From Streptomyces sp. NBC_01224 (GTDB lineage Bacteria; Actinomycetota; Actinomycetes; Streptomycetales; Streptomycetaceae), in the NCBI RefSeq assembly GCF_036002945.1, contig NZ_CP108529.1, positions 3,348,001 through 3,412,000 on the forward strand: 64,000 nucleotides of DNA, given 5' to 3'. The translations under genes and the position numbers were made by a program. Positions 35,847-44,697 of this stretch are shown here, one piece after another (position 1 is the stretch's first letter; the number at the start of each line of letters is the position of its first letter). Under the pieces are notes generated by a model. That model was given only the letters and a program-made list of their open reading frames with translations. It searched no databases and was not told where the DNA came from.

Positions 35847-36887
35847 GTGACTGATTCTCCCCTCTTCTACCGAGCCGCCGGTTCGCGCTACGACTCCATG
35901 GAATACCGCCGCACCGGCCGCAGCGGTCTCAAGCTTCCGGCCATCTCCCTCGGCCTCTGGCACAACTTCGGCGACGACCGCACACTCGACTCCCAGCGGG
36001 CGATCCTGCGCCGCGCCTTCGATCTCGGGGTGACCCACTTCGATCTGGCCAACAACTACGGGCCGCCGCCCGGCTCCGCCGAGCTCAATTTCGGCAAGAT
36101 GTTCCGGCAGGACTTCGCCCCGTACCGGGACGAGCTGATCATCTCCACCAAGGCCGGCTACGACATGCACCCCGGCCCGTACGGCGAGTGGGGCTCCCGT
36201 AAGTACCTGCTGTCGTCGCTCGACGCCTCGCTGAAGAGGATGGGGCTCGACTACGTCGACATCTTCTACTCCCACCGCTTCGACCCGGACACTCCGCTGG
36301 AGGAGACGATGGGGGCGCTGGCCTCCGCCGTACAGCAGGGCAAGGCGCTGTACGTGGGTGTGTCCTCGTACAACGCGGAGCAGACCGCCGAGGCGGCCCG
36401 GCTGCTCAGGGAGATGGGTGTACCGGCACTGATCCACCAGCCGTCCTACTCGATGATCAACCGCTGGATCGAGGACGACGGGCTGCTCGACACCCTGGAG
36501 ACGGCCGGCATGGGCTGCATCTCCTTCGTGCCGCTCGCCCAGGGCCTGCTCACGAACAAGTACCTGACGGGCATCCCGGAGGGCTCGCGCGCCACCCAGG
36601 GCAAGTCCCTGGACCCGGGCCTGCTCTCCGACGAGGTGCTGCGCCGGCTGAACGGGCTGAACGGCATCGCCCAGCGGCGCGGGCAGTCACTCGCCCAGCT
36701 GGCACTCGACTGGGTGCTGCGGGACAGCCGTATGACGTCGGCGCTGATCGGCGCTTCGAGCGTGAAGCAGCTGGAGGAGAACGTCGCGGCGCTTGCCGGG
36801 GCGCCGCTTTCCGCCGAGGAGTTGAAGGAGATCGACACCTTCGCCGTGGACACCGCGGGCACCAACATCTGGGCCGGACGGAGCTGA
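35847..36887 (+). CDS. Aldo/keto reductase (glyceraldehyde 3-phosphate reductase-like)
   Basis: A 346-residue NADPH-dependent oxidoreductase of the AKR14/YghZ group. It shows MEYRRTGRSGLKLPAISLGLW, the catalytic-Asp/Tyr region FDLANNYGPPPGSAE (Tyr acid/base), STKAGYDMHPGPYGEWGSRKYLLSSLDASLKRM (catalytic Lys), YVDIFYSHRFDPDTPLEET (His) and the cofactor site SALIGASSVKQLEENV. The GPYGEWGSRKYL stretch is typical of the L-glyceraldehyde 3-phosphate reductase subgroup. The GTG at 35847 has AAGGAGAG upstream. Transcribed alone, divergent from the cis-prenyltransferase. Confidence 0.9.
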   Translation: MTDSPLFYRAAGSRYDSMEYRRTGRSGLKLPAISLGLWHNFGDDRTLDSQRAILRRAFDLGVTHFDLANNYGPPPGSAELNFGKMFRQDFAPYRDELIISTKAGYDMHPGPYGEWGSRKYLLSSLDASLKRMGLDYVDIFYSHRFDPDTPLEETMGALASAVQQGKALYVGVSSYNAEQTAEAARLLREMGVPALIHQPSYSMINRWIEDDGLLDTLETAGMGCISFVPLAQGLLTNKYLTGIPEGSRATQGKSLDPGLLSDEVLRRLNGLNGIAQRRGQSLAQLALDWVLRDSRMTSALIGASSVKQLEENVAALAGAPLSAEELKEIDTFAVDTAGTNIWAGRS

Positions 36888-36966
36888 CCGGGGGCGGCCT
36901 TCGCGGAGCCGATAGGCAGTCGGCACGCCGCCGCCACGCGGTGCGCACAGCGGGCCCATAAAAAAC

Positions 36967-37000
36967 GGGCCGGTCCGTGGGGGGGGATACGGACCGGCCC
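36967..37000. terminator. Bidirectional terminator after the aldo/keto reductase
   Basis: GGGCCGGTCCGT (36967-36978) and complement (36989-37000); the loop is G-rich, and AAAAAA precedes the left arm, which becomes a U-tract for the minus strand. It lies between convergent genes. Confidence 0.85.
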
Positions 37001-37113
37001 GAGGGGGGGGTTTCCACCATAACCCTTCGTAAGTGATGCTGCGTGCCACGCCACTCCACAATTACTCTCCGAATTCGCCGGACTCCGGTGCGAGCACGGC
37101 ATCCGGTGGGGTC

Positions 37114-37641
37114 TCAGTGGCCGCCGACCGGCTTTTCGCAGCCGGTTCCTTCGAGGTAGCGGCCGTGGGCCTCGGCCTTGACGAGCCCGTTGACCATGCC
37201 GTCCAGGGCCCCCTCCACACAGATCGGGCCGAGGTCGATGATGAACGTGTTGCGGTGGGGGCCGAAGGTGCCGGTGGAGATGGTCTCGGGGCCGTATCCC
37301 AGACCGGCGAGTGCCTCATGGAGCTGGGGCTCGGTGGTCTTGCGGCCCTCCGCGATGCCGGCCAGGCCCGCCTCGACCTTCTTCACTTCGGCAGCACCCT
37401 TGGCCCGGTCGTCCGGGGACAGCCCGGCGGTGGACTGGAAGGCGTGGTTCTCCCGATAGTGCGGCGCGCCGTCGCCGGCGCCCGGTTCGACGTAGGGGGA
37501 GGCGCCCACGGCCGGAGGGCTGTACCCCGCACCGGGTCCCGCGTCCCCGGCCCGCTCCGTGCCGCAGCCGGCGAGGGCGGGCGTCAGGAGGAGCACCGAC
37601 GCGGTGGCGAGGACCTTGGCTGTACGTCTCGCAGAGGTCAT
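37114..37641 (-). CDS. Putative lipoprotein, unknown family
   Basis: A 175-residue protein with a lipoprotein signal: basic start MTSARRTAK, hydrophobic core VLLLTPALAG and lipobox LAGC (Cys24). The mature part has a glycine/proline-rich linker, then a globular region with HYRENHAFQSTAGLSPDDRAKG, GYGPETISTGTFGPHRNTFIIDLGPICVEGAL and a second Cys near the end (GTGCEKP), likely forming a disulphide. I do not recognise a named domain. ATG 37641. Confidence 0.75.
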   Translation of the reverse strand: MTSARRTAKVLATASVLLLTPALAGCGTERAGDAGPGAGYSPPAVGASPYVEPGAGDGAPHYRENHAFQSTAGLSPDDRAKGAAEVKKVEAGLAGIAEGRKTTEPQLHEALAGLGYGPETISTGTFGPHRNTFIIDLGPICVEGALDGMVNGLVKAEAHGRYLEGTGCEKPVGGH

Positions 37642-37692
37642 GGGCCGAATATGGGACAGTCCCTGACCTGATGGGCCGCTAGATTCCGCATC

Positions 37693-38844
37693 ATGACGAC
37701 ACGAACCGCGACCGTGACCTGGACCGGGGCGAACGCGCGCCGGATGGAACGCCAGGGGCTCGCCGCCCCGGTGCACCTCACCCCGGCCGATGCGGTCGGC
37801 GCGCTGCCCGCCGCGCACGCCCAGGTGCTGTCGGCCGCCGAGCTCTCCGTCGGGCTGCGGACGACGGGCGCGACCCGCACCGATGTGCGCGAGGCGCTGT
37901 GGACCGAGCGCACCCTGGTCAAGACGCACGGGCCGCGCGGCACCATCCATCTGTTGCCGATGACCGAACTGCCCATGTGGACCGGCGCGTTGTCCGCCGT
38001 ACCGGCCGGACGCAATCCGTTGCCCGCGGATGTCCGGATGCCGCCGGAGCAGACCGAGGCCGTGCTCGCCGCGATCGCGGACGCGCTGACCGGGGCCGAG
38101 CTGACCGTCGACGAGCTCTCGGATGCGGTGGTGGAACGTGCCGGGGCATGGGCCGGGGACCGGGTGATGCCCGCGTTCCAGGACATGTGGCCGCGCTGGC
38201 GGCAGGTGATGCATCTGGCGGGTCACCGCGGCGCGTTGTGCTTCGCGCCCGGTCGCGGCCGCAAGGTCACCTACACCCGCCCGGACGCCGTCCCGCTCGA
38301 CGGTCCGGAGGCGCTCGCCCGTCTCGTACGCCGCTATCTGTACGCGTACGGTCCGGCCACGCCCCAGCACTTCGCCAAGTGGCTCGCGGCGCCGCAGCGT
38401 TGGGCGGCGGAGCTGTTCACGGGGATGGCCGCGCGCGGGGAGATCGAGGAGGTGGCGTACGAGGGGGAGCCGGCCTGGCTGGTGGCGGGCGACACCGCGT
38501 TTCCGGTGGAGCCGGTGCGCGGGGTGCGGCTGCTCCCCTACTTCGACGCGTATCTCATCGCGTCCCAGCCGCGCGAGAAGCTCTTCCCCGGCGTGGCGTA
38601 CACCCGTGCGCTGGCGGGTGGCCAGGCGGGGAACTTCCCGGTGCTGCTGATCGACGGGACCGTGGCCGGGGTGTGGCACCAGCGCCGGTCGGGCCGGCGG
38701 ATCGCTGTGACGGTGGAGCCGCTGTCACCGCTCACGGCCGGGCAGTTGCAGGGGCTGGAGGAGCAGGTGGCGCGGGTCGGCGAAGTGCTTGAGGGCAAGC
38801 CGGAACTGACGGTCGGAAAGGTGACGGTGGGGGCGCACGCGTAG
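37693..38844 (+). CDS. Winged-helix DNA-binding domain protein (HTH_42, AlkZ-like fold)
   Basis: A 383-residue protein of the HTH_42 (DUF1006-like) superfamily, related to AlkZ/YcaQ DNA glycosylases. It has DVREALWTERTLVKTHGPRGTIHLLP (core of the domain), FQDMWPRWRQVMHLAGHRGALCFAPGRGRKVTY and VRLLPYFDAYLIASQPREKLFPG near the C-terminus. The AlkZ catalytic QxQ motif is not evident, so it may be a DNA-binding or repair-associated protein rather than a glycosylase. It starts 51 bases from the divergent lipoprotein gene. Confidence 0.8.
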   Translation: MTTRTATVTWTGANARRMERQGLAAPVHLTPADAVGALPAAHAQVLSAAELSVGLRTTGATRTDVREALWTERTLVKTHGPRGTIHLLPMTELPMWTGALSAVPAGRNPLPADVRMPPEQTEAVLAAIADALTGAELTVDELSDAVVERAGAWAGDRVMPAFQDMWPRWRQVMHLAGHRGALCFAPGRGRKVTYTRPDAVPLDGPEALARLVRRYLYAYGPATPQHFAKWLAAPQRWAAELFTGMAARGEIEEVAYEGEPAWLVAGDTAFPVEPVRGVRLLPYFDAYLIASQPREKLFPGVAYTRALAGGQAGNFPVLLIDGTVAGVWHQRRSGRRIAVTVEPLSPLTAGQLQGLEEQVARVGEVLEGKPELTVGKVTVGAHA

Positions 38845-38908
38845 CGCCTGCCGGCGCGGCTGGTGCGGTGACATCAATGGCTCGCCGGGCCCGTCCGGTC
38901 GCCGTCCT

Positions 38909-38931
38909 GTCCTCAAGCACCGGACGGCCGG
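38909..38931. repeat. Dispersed CCTCnAACGCCGGACGG element, copy 2
   Basis: GTCCTCAAGCACCGGACGGC followed by CGG; with CCGTCC at 38902 it forms a 6-bp hairpin (CCGTCC/GGACGG). It sits between convergent genes and may act as their terminator. Confidence 0.55.
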
Positions 38932-38934
38932 AAG

Positions 38935-39393
38935 TCAGCCCTTTGCCGGTGCGCCCCGGTGGCCGCGGGTGAAGCGGATCGACACGGTGTCACCGCCGAT
39001 GACCACGAAGCGTCCGCCCTCGCACCGGATGACGGCCTCGTGCACCTCGCCCTTCTCGTCCCTGCGCTCCTCGGTGCAGGTGACGGTCCAGCCGCCGTCG
39101 GGCGGCTGCGGCAGGTTCGACACGGCGGCGAACTCCCACTGTCCCGGCGGTACGCACCAGTCGGGCAGCCTCGGCCAGGCACCGGGGCCGACATGCAGAG
39201 TCCAGTCGGAGGCGCAGGTCAGGAGCACCGACTGGCCGTCGGCCAGCAGGAATTCAACGGCTTCCGGCTCCCCCATCCGCCCCTCCGGCCGGTAGAAGAC
39301 GCCGAGCACTCCGACGATCCGTGCGCCTCTGAGCCAGTCGGCGTTCCCCTGCCGCGGGCCACGCGGTGCTTCCCCTTCGTTCCCCACCCTCAT
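38935..39393 (-). CDS. Conserved hypothetical protein, 152 residues
   Basis: A soluble protein without signal or membrane helix. Beta-strand-rich pattern: VGVLGVFYRPEGRMGEPEAVEFLLADGQSVLLTCASDWTLHVGPGAWP, then TCTEERRDEKGEVHEAVIRCEGGRFVVIGGDTVSIRF. Three cysteines and regular polar alternation suggest a small beta-barrel, similar in style to proteins encoded beside contact-dependent systems, but I cannot assign a family. Starts at ATG 39393. Confidence 0.6.
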   Translation of the reverse strand: MRVGNEGEAPRGPRQGNADWLRGARIVGVLGVFYRPEGRMGEPEAVEFLLADGQSVLLTCASDWTLHVGPGAWPRLPDWCVPPGQWEFAAVSNLPQPPDGGWTVTCTEERRDEKGEVHEAVIRCEGGRFVVIGGDTVSIRFTRGHRGAPAKG

Positions 39394-39460
39394 GGCCGGT
39401 TCCCTCCCATGCGCTCACCGTCCAGGGTCGCATCCTCCGGGCGAAAGCAGGGGGTACGGC

Positions 39461-40264
39461 CTACTCCGGTTTGCCGTCCTCGGTCTTGCGGGCCTCGATC
39501 AGGAATCGGGTGGTGTGGGCCACGAACGGCCCCTCGGCCTCGATCCGGTGGTGCAGCGCGGCCAGTTTCGGCCGGTACTCCTCGACGGTGAAGCCCGGCA
39601 CCATCCAGATCACTTTCCGCAGGAAGTACACGACGGCGCCGATGTCGAAGAATTCGGTACGCAGCGTCTCCATCCGCAGATCGACGACTTCGAGCCCGGC
39701 CGCCTCGGCTTCGGCCCGTGCCTTCTCCGGGTCACGGGCGCCGCGCACCTCGGACGGCTGCGGGCCGAGGAAGTACTCGACGAGTTCGAAGACGCTCGCC
39801 GGGCCGACCTGCTGCGAGAAGTACGTGCCCCCGGGGGTCAGCACCCGCGCGATCTCCGCCCACCAGGTGGTCACCGGATGCCGGCTGACCACCAGGTCGA
39901 AGGCGTTGTCGCCGAACGGCAGCGGCGGCTCGTCCGCATCGGCGACCACGGCCGCACCGAGCGGGTGCAGGAGTGCGGTGGCGCGGGCGATGTTCGGCGG
40001 CCAGGACTCGGTGGCGACGGTGAGCGGCGGCAGCCTCGGCACGGAGGCGAGGACCTCGCCGCCGCCGGTCTGGATGTCGAGCGCGGCCCTGGCCCGTCCC
40101 ATCCGGTCCGCCATGGCGCGGGCGTAGCCCCAGGAGGGGCGCTGTTCGGTGGCCCGGCCGTCGAGCCAGGAGAAGTCCCAGCCGTCGACGGAGACTGCGG
40201 CGGCCTCCGCGACGAGGGCGTCGAACCGTGCGTGTTCCGCTGCTTCTGCGGGTGTTCCGGGCAT
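39461..40264 (-). CDS. Class I SAM-dependent methyltransferase
   Basis: A 267-residue methyltransferase. Motif I is ALDIQTGGGEVLASV (SAM loop), the acidic post-I region is VATESWPPNIARAT, motif II is FDLVVSRHPVTTWWAEIARVLTPGGTYFSQQVG, and a domain resembling Methyltransf_11 covers 60-170. The C-terminal region FFDIGAVVYFLRKVIWMVPGFTVEEY is typical of actinobacterial members often annotated as rRNA or small-molecule methyltransferases. Substrate unknown. Start ATG 40264. Confidence 0.85.
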   Translation of the reverse strand: MPGTPAEAAEHARFDALVAEAAAVSVDGWDFSWLDGRATEQRPSWGYARAMADRMGRARAALDIQTGGGEVLASVPRLPPLTVATESWPPNIARATALLHPLGAAVVADADEPPLPFGDNAFDLVVSRHPVTTWWAEIARVLTPGGTYFSQQVGPASVFELVEYFLGPQPSEVRGARDPEKARAEAEAAGLEVVDLRMETLRTEFFDIGAVVYFLRKVIWMVPGFTVEEYRPKLAALHHRIEAEGPFVAHTTRFLIEARKTEDGKPE

Positions 40265-40342
40265 ACGGGAATGGTGTCAGCCGGGCGGTGGCCCGCGCGA
40301 CCTCAATACAGCGGGGCGTGCGGCCGGCAGCCCGAGCAGCGG

Positions 40343-41143
40343 TCAGGAAGCCAGTCCGCCGAGCAGTATGCCCAGCAGCGCACCCGTGATCATGAAAGGT
40401 CCGAACGGGATGCCGGTCTTGCGCCCGGCCCGCTTCAGGACCATCAGCCCGAACCCGTACACCGCACCGAGCAGAAACCCGGCGAAGCCCCCGGCGAACA
40501 CCACGGCCCAGCCGTACCAGCCGAGGGCCACGCCCAGCGACAGGGCGAGCTTGACGTCTCCGAAGCCCATTCCGTTCGGGTTGATGAGGAAGAGCAGGAA
40601 GTAGAAGGCGCCGAGGGCCGCACCGCCGAGCAGGGCGGACAGCCAGGCTCCGCCGTGCTCCGGGAGGAGCGCCGCAACGCCCAGAAGTACGGCGACCGCC
40701 CCCGCGGCGGGCAGGGTCAGCCGGTCGGGCAGGCGGTGGACGCGGCGGTCGATGGTCGCGAGGAGTACGCCGACGGGGGCCAGCAGCAGCCAGACGGCGA
40801 GCTCGGGCCGGGGTCCGGTGGCCGCTGCGAGCGCGGCGCAGGCGAGCGCGGTGACGACGGGGACGAGGACCCCGGGGGCGTAGCGCGCCACGGGCTGCCC
40901 GGTGTCTTCCTCGCCGCCCCGGTCTCCCGGCTCGGCGCCCGGAGCGGCGGGGACCGGCACCGCCGCCGCGCACATGGCGCACCGGGTGGAGCCGAGCCAG
41001 CCGCGGGCGGCACCGGTCAGGGCGTGGCCCGCGGGGCAGGTGTCCCGCCAGGCGTCCTCCGGTTCGACGGAGAACCGGTAGGCGGCGCGCGGGACCAGCA
41101 GTCCGGCCGCTGCGCCCCAGAGTGCGGCGAGCACTGTCAGCAT
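40343..41143 (-). CDS. A24 prepilin peptidase (type IV/Flp pilin leader peptidase)
   Basis: A 266-residue polytopic aspartic protease cutting prepilin leaders after glycine. The second catalytic Asp lies in NPNGMGFGDVKLALSLG (GxGD-type) and the first in LLATIDRRVHRLPD. About seven membrane helices. The N-terminal third contains DTCPAGHAL and RCAMC, a possible zinc-binding region like that of bifunctional PilD. ATG 41143. No pilus assembly genes lie next to it, but two proteins with Flp-type prepilin segments are encoded 11-17 kb away. Divergent from DUF192. Confidence 0.88.
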   Translation of the reverse strand: MLTVLAALWGAAAGLLVPRAAYRFSVEPEDAWRDTCPAGHALTGAARGWLGSTRCAMCAAAVPVPAAPGAEPGDRGGEEDTGQPVARYAPGVLVPVVTALACAALAAATGPRPELAVWLLLAPVGVLLATIDRRVHRLPDRLTLPAAGAVAVLLGVAALLPEHGGAWLSALLGGAALGAFYFLLFLINPNGMGFGDVKLALSLGVALGWYGWAVVFAGGFAGFLLGAVYGFGLMVLKRAGRKTGIPFGPFMITGALLGILLGGLAS

Positions 41144-41255
41144 GGCGTACACGGAGCCGACCCTAAGCGGGCGCCGGGCACAGGTCATGGGCCCTGGGGC
41201 CCACTGCGCACCGTTGTGGACCCAGCGGCCGTCACCGGACGCTACCGTCTTGGCC

Positions 41256-41639
41256 ATGGCTCAATGGCGCAATGGGAATGGGACGTTGACGGTCACCGAT
41301 CCACAGGGAGGGCAGGAGCCGGAGATACCGCTGCGGATCGCGGCCACCTACCGGACCAGGAGCCGCGGGCTGCTCGGGCAGAACGGGATCGACGGCGCCC
41401 TGCTGATCACCCCGTGCGGGAGTGTGCACACCTTCCGGATGCGGTTCACCATCGATGTGGCGTACCTGGACCGGAAGTTCAACGTGGTCGCCGTCCACAC
41501 GATGAAACCGGGCCGGCTCGGGATGCCGCGGCTGCGGGCCCGTCATGTGATCGAGTCGGAGGCCGGGGCGATGGAGAAGTGGGGACTGCGGCCGGGTGCG
41601 CGGGTGCGGATCGTCCAGACCGAGGAGAGCCGGGGCTGA
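41256..41639 (+). CDS. DUF192 family protein
   Basis: A 127-residue DUF192 protein, a small beta-barrel family of unknown function. It contains RGLLGQNGIDGALLITPCGSVHTFRMRFTIDVAYLD (the conserved core, often RGLM...) and VIESEAGAMEKWGLRPGARVRI at the C-terminus. No signal peptide with ATG 41256; an in-frame upstream extension to 41142 would overlap the divergent prepilin peptidase start. DUF192 genes recur near prepilin peptidase and Tad-type genes in actinobacteria (from memory). Confidence 0.88.
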   Translation: MAQWRNGNGTLTVTDPQGGQEPEIPLRIAATYRTRSRGLLGQNGIDGALLITPCGSVHTFRMRFTIDVAYLDRKFNVVAVHTMKPGRLGMPRLRARHVIESEAGAMEKWGLRPGARVRIVQTEESRG

Positions 41640-41646
41640 GGCGTGG

Positions 41647-41685
41647 GCGGCCGGGCTGCCCTCACGTACCGGGCAGCCGGGCCGC
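41647..41685. terminator. Bidirectional terminator after DUF192
   Basis: A 15-bp stem with one mismatch: 41647-41661 (GCGGCCGGGCTGCCC) against 41671-41685, loop TCACGTACC, between convergent genes. Confidence 0.8.
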
Positions 41686-41707
41686 TCTCACACGTACGAC
41701 ACCTCGT

Positions 41708-43372
41708 TCACGCCGTCCAGGTGGGGCGGCCGCCGAGGTAGGTGGCCGAGACGGCGACCTCCTCCTGGAACCGTTCGTAGCGCTCGGCGGGCACGGCGTA
41801 CGGGTCCTGGGTCAGAACCGCCAGGTCGGCCCGCATCCCGGGGCGCAGCATGCCGATCTCATCCTCCAGGTGCAGTTGCCACGCCGGGTTGGTGGTCACC
41901 GCGCGCAGCGCCTCGTCGATGGTCAGGCGCTCGGTGGTGCCGTGGACGCGGCCGCTGGCCGGGGTGCGGCGGGTGAGGGCGGTGGCGACGGAGGCGAGCG
42001 GGTCGGTGGGTGAGCACATGCCGTCGTTGTGCAGGGAGACGCGGTGTCCGGCGTCCCAGGCCGAGCGCACGGCCATCCACCGCTCGGCGATCCGAGGGGT
42101 GAACAGATCGTCCGCGAGGACGTCGCCCCACCAGCGGATGTGGTCCATGAAGAGGCTGACGGTGGCGCCCATGGCGGCGGCGCGGCGGTACTGGTCGGGG
42201 GTGACCGCGCCGCAGTGCTCCATGCGCGGACGCATGGCCCGCAGCCGCTCCGGGTCGCCGGCGCCTGCCTCGGCGTATGCGTCGAGCACGGCGTCGAAGG
42301 TGACGTCGCCGTGGACGTGGCAGGCCATCGGGTAGCCCTGGGCGGTGAACGCGGCGGCCAGTTCGGCGAGTTGATCGGGGCTGTAGTTCATGGGTGCGTG
42401 GGCGCAGGGGTCCAGGCCGATGCGGCGGGTGGCTTCGTTGTCCTGGAACGGGAAGCTGGTGGCGATGGTGCCCTGCCATGCGGTGCCCTCGGCCCACAGT
42501 TTCATGCCGGAGATGCCGAACAGCTCGGCGGCCGGGGCATGTCCGGAAAAGCGCCGTTCGGGGTCGGCGGCCAGTTCGGGGGTGCCGATGAGATACGAGC
42601 GGACGCGCAGGGCCGCCCGGGGGTGTGCGGCGGCGGCCCGCAGAGCGGCGAGCAGGCCCGGCTCGGTCGCCAGGTCGGCGGCGGTGGTGATGCCGACCCG
42701 GGCGTGCTCGGCGTACGACCATTCCAGTGCGGCGGCGAGCTTCGCGGGCTGGAGCCGGTCGCCTGCCACGACCCACATGAACGCCTCGACGGCGGCGCCC
42801 TCCTGGGCCTCACCGGTGGGTTCGCCGTCGGCGTCGCGGACGAAGCGGGCCCCGGCCGGGTCGGGGGTGTCCCGGGTGATCCGCGCGGCGCGCAGGGCGG
42901 CGGTGTTTGCGTACGCGGCGTGACCGCTGGCGGTGAACACCACGAGCGGGGCGTCCGGGCACAGCTCGTCGAGCAACTCCCGGGTGGGGAGCGGAAGGTC
43001 GCGCTGGAGCAGCAGATCGATCCCGTACACGGCCACGGGCTCGCCGGGCGCCGCGGCCACGGCCTCCCGTATCCGGGCGTGGACGGCCTCGCCGGTCGGC
43101 ACGGTGAACGGGCGCACGTCCACCGCGGGCGGGGCGATGGCCAGGGCCATCGTCGTCGGGTGGCCGTGGGCCTCGACGAATCCCGGCATGAGCGCCTGCC
43201 CCGCCAGGTCCACGACCTGGGTGCCGGGGCCGCGCAGGGCCAGTACCTCGTCCCTGCCGCCGACAGCGGTGATCACGCCCGCCCGTGCGGCGAGGGCCTC
43301 GGCCCGGGGGTGTTCGGGGTCCATGGTGAGGACCGGACCGCCGACGAAGATCAGTTCGGGGTCTTGCTTCAT
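41708..43372 (-). CDS. Amidohydrolase family protein (YtcJ-like)
   Basis: A 554-residue metal-dependent amidohydrolase (Amidohydro_3 group). The metal site of the TIM barrel is marked by GFVEAHGHPTTM (His pair), CHVHGDVTFDAVLDAY (two His) and LHNDGMCSPTDP (Asp). The N-terminal beta-sandwich and LTIDEALRAVTTNPAWQLHLEDEIGMLRPGMRADLAVL are standard. It likely hydrolyses an N-acyl or cyclic amide. ATG 43372 has GGAGGAGA upstream. Last gene of the unit MFS - M20 - amidohydrolase, divergent from an Lrp-type regulator, suggesting uptake and hydrolysis of an acylated amino compound. Confidence 0.86.
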   Translation of the reverse strand: MKQDPELIFVGGPVLTMDPEHPRAEALAARAGVITAVGGRDEVLALRGPGTQVVDLAGQALMPGFVEAHGHPTTMALAIAPPAVDVRPFTVPTGEAVHARIREAVAAAPGEPVAVYGIDLLLQRDLPLPTRELLDELCPDAPLVVFTASGHAAYANTAALRAARITRDTPDPAGARFVRDADGEPTGEAQEGAAVEAFMWVVAGDRLQPAKLAAALEWSYAEHARVGITTAADLATEPGLLAALRAAAAHPRAALRVRSYLIGTPELAADPERRFSGHAPAAELFGISGMKLWAEGTAWQGTIATSFPFQDNEATRRIGLDPCAHAPMNYSPDQLAELAAAFTAQGYPMACHVHGDVTFDAVLDAYAEAGAGDPERLRAMRPRMEHCGAVTPDQYRRAAAMGATVSLFMDHIRWWGDVLADDLFTPRIAERWMAVRSAWDAGHRVSLHNDGMCSPTDPLASVATALTRRTPASGRVHGTTERLTIDEALRAVTTNPAWQLHLEDEIGMLRPGMRADLAVLTQDPYAVPAERYERFQEEVAVSATYLGGRPTWTA

Positions 43373-43407
43373 GGTTCTCTCCTCCGTCGTTCTGTCGTGC
43401 GCGGCGG

Positions 43408-44697
43408 CTATCGGGTGGTGTCGGCGCCGGCCGTCAGCCACTGCGCGGCAGCCGCCAGCAGCGATGTCACGCCGACTTCGACGGTCGGGTCGATGGCCGG
43501 TGCGAACAGCGGTGAGTGGTTGCCGGGGATCTCGGGCGGAATTCCGTTCTCCAGCAGGGCGTCGGGGTCGATGTCCTTGAACGCGGCCAGGTCGGCGCCG
43601 CCGAAGTACCAGAAGACCGAGGGCACTTGGAGCGCGGTGCCGAAGACGCCGAAGTCCTCGCTGCCGGTGAGTGTGTGGGGCAGGGTGAAGACACGCCCCT
43701 CTCCCAGGGCCCGGATGAGCGCGGCCTGGACGGTGGCGGTGGCCTCGTGGTCGTTGACGGTCACCGGGAAGGCGTTGAAGTCCGTGATCTCGGGTTCCTT
43801 CGGGGCGCCGGAGGCGGCGGCCTCGGCGCGGACGATCCGCTTGACGGCCTCCAGGACCCGTTCCCGTACGGCGGGAGTCGTGCTGCGGATGTTGATCCTG
43901 AGGTCGGCGGTGTCCGGGATGATGTTCTCCTTGGTGCCGCTGTGGATCGATCCCACGGTCACCACCGCCTGCTGCGCCGCCCCCACTTCACGGGAGACCA
44001 CCGTCTGCAGCCGCATCACGATCGCGGCGGCCATCACGACGGGATCCACGGTCGCCTCGGGCGTCGACCCGTGCCCGCCCCGCCCGAACAGCCGCACCCG
44101 CAGACTGTCGGACGCGGCCATCACCGGACCGGGCCGGGTGGCGACGAAACCCGCGGGGACGGGCCCCACATGCTGGCCGAGGCAGACCTCGGCGTGCGGG
44201 AAGCGCTCCAGGAAGCCGTCGTCGATCATGGCCGGGGCCCCGCCGATCTCCTCGGCGGGCTGGAACACCGCGACGACGGTGCCGCGCCAGGCCTGCCGGT
44301 TGGCGGCCAGCAGTGCGGTGGCGCCGAGCAGACAGGTGACATGCATGTCGTGGCCGCAGGCGTGCATCACCGGGACCTCGTTGCCCTCCGCGTCCACCCC
44401 GGTCCTCGTGGAGGCGTACGGAAGTCCGGTCTCCTCCTTCACGGGCAGCGCGTCCATGTCGGCGCGGAGCAGTACCACCGGGCCGTCGCCCGCGGTGAGG
44501 ACACCGACGACGCCGGTTGTGCCCACCCCCTCGGTGACGTCCCAGCCCTGCTCCCGCAGCCGGGCCGCGACGATTCCCGCCGTACGGAACTCCTGGAACG
44601 AGAGCTCCGGGTTGGCGTGCAGATCCTTGTACAGGTCGCGCAGGCCGGGCAGTTCGCCGTTGAGTCCGGACAGCAGCGAGGTGACCGAGGCAGTCAT
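43408..44697 (-). CDS. M20 family metallo-amidohydrolase (M20D, AmhX/HipO-like)
   Basis: A 429-residue zinc amidohydrolase/aminoacylase. Metal ligands: HACGHDMHVTCLLG (Cys-His), FQPAEEIGGAP (Glu pair), and the later GQHVGP His and GSEDFGVF-HTLTGSEDF segments, all typical of M20D hydrolases that cleave N-acyl amino acids or indole conjugates. The lid domain has GRGGHGSTPEATVDPV. ATG 44697 overlaps the stop of the MFS gene (ATGA), giving coupled translation. It works with the transporter and amidohydrolase on either side. Confidence 0.92.
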   Translation of the reverse strand: MTASVTSLLSGLNGELPGLRDLYKDLHANPELSFQEFRTAGIVAARLREQGWDVTEGVGTTGVVGVLTAGDGPVVLLRADMDALPVKEETGLPYASTRTGVDAEGNEVPVMHACGHDMHVTCLLGATALLAANRQAWRGTVVAVFQPAEEIGGAPAMIDDGFLERFPHAEVCLGQHVGPVPAGFVATRPGPVMAASDSLRVRLFGRGGHGSTPEATVDPVVMAAAIVMRLQTVVSREVGAAQQAVVTVGSIHSGTKENIIPDTADLRINIRSTTPAVRERVLEAVKRIVRAEAAASGAPKEPEITDFNAFPVTVNDHEATATVQAALIRALGEGRVFTLPHTLTGSEDFGVFGTALQVPSVFWYFGGADLAAFKDIDPDALLENGIPPEIPGNHSPLFAPAIDPTVEVGVTSLLAAAAQWLTAGADTTR

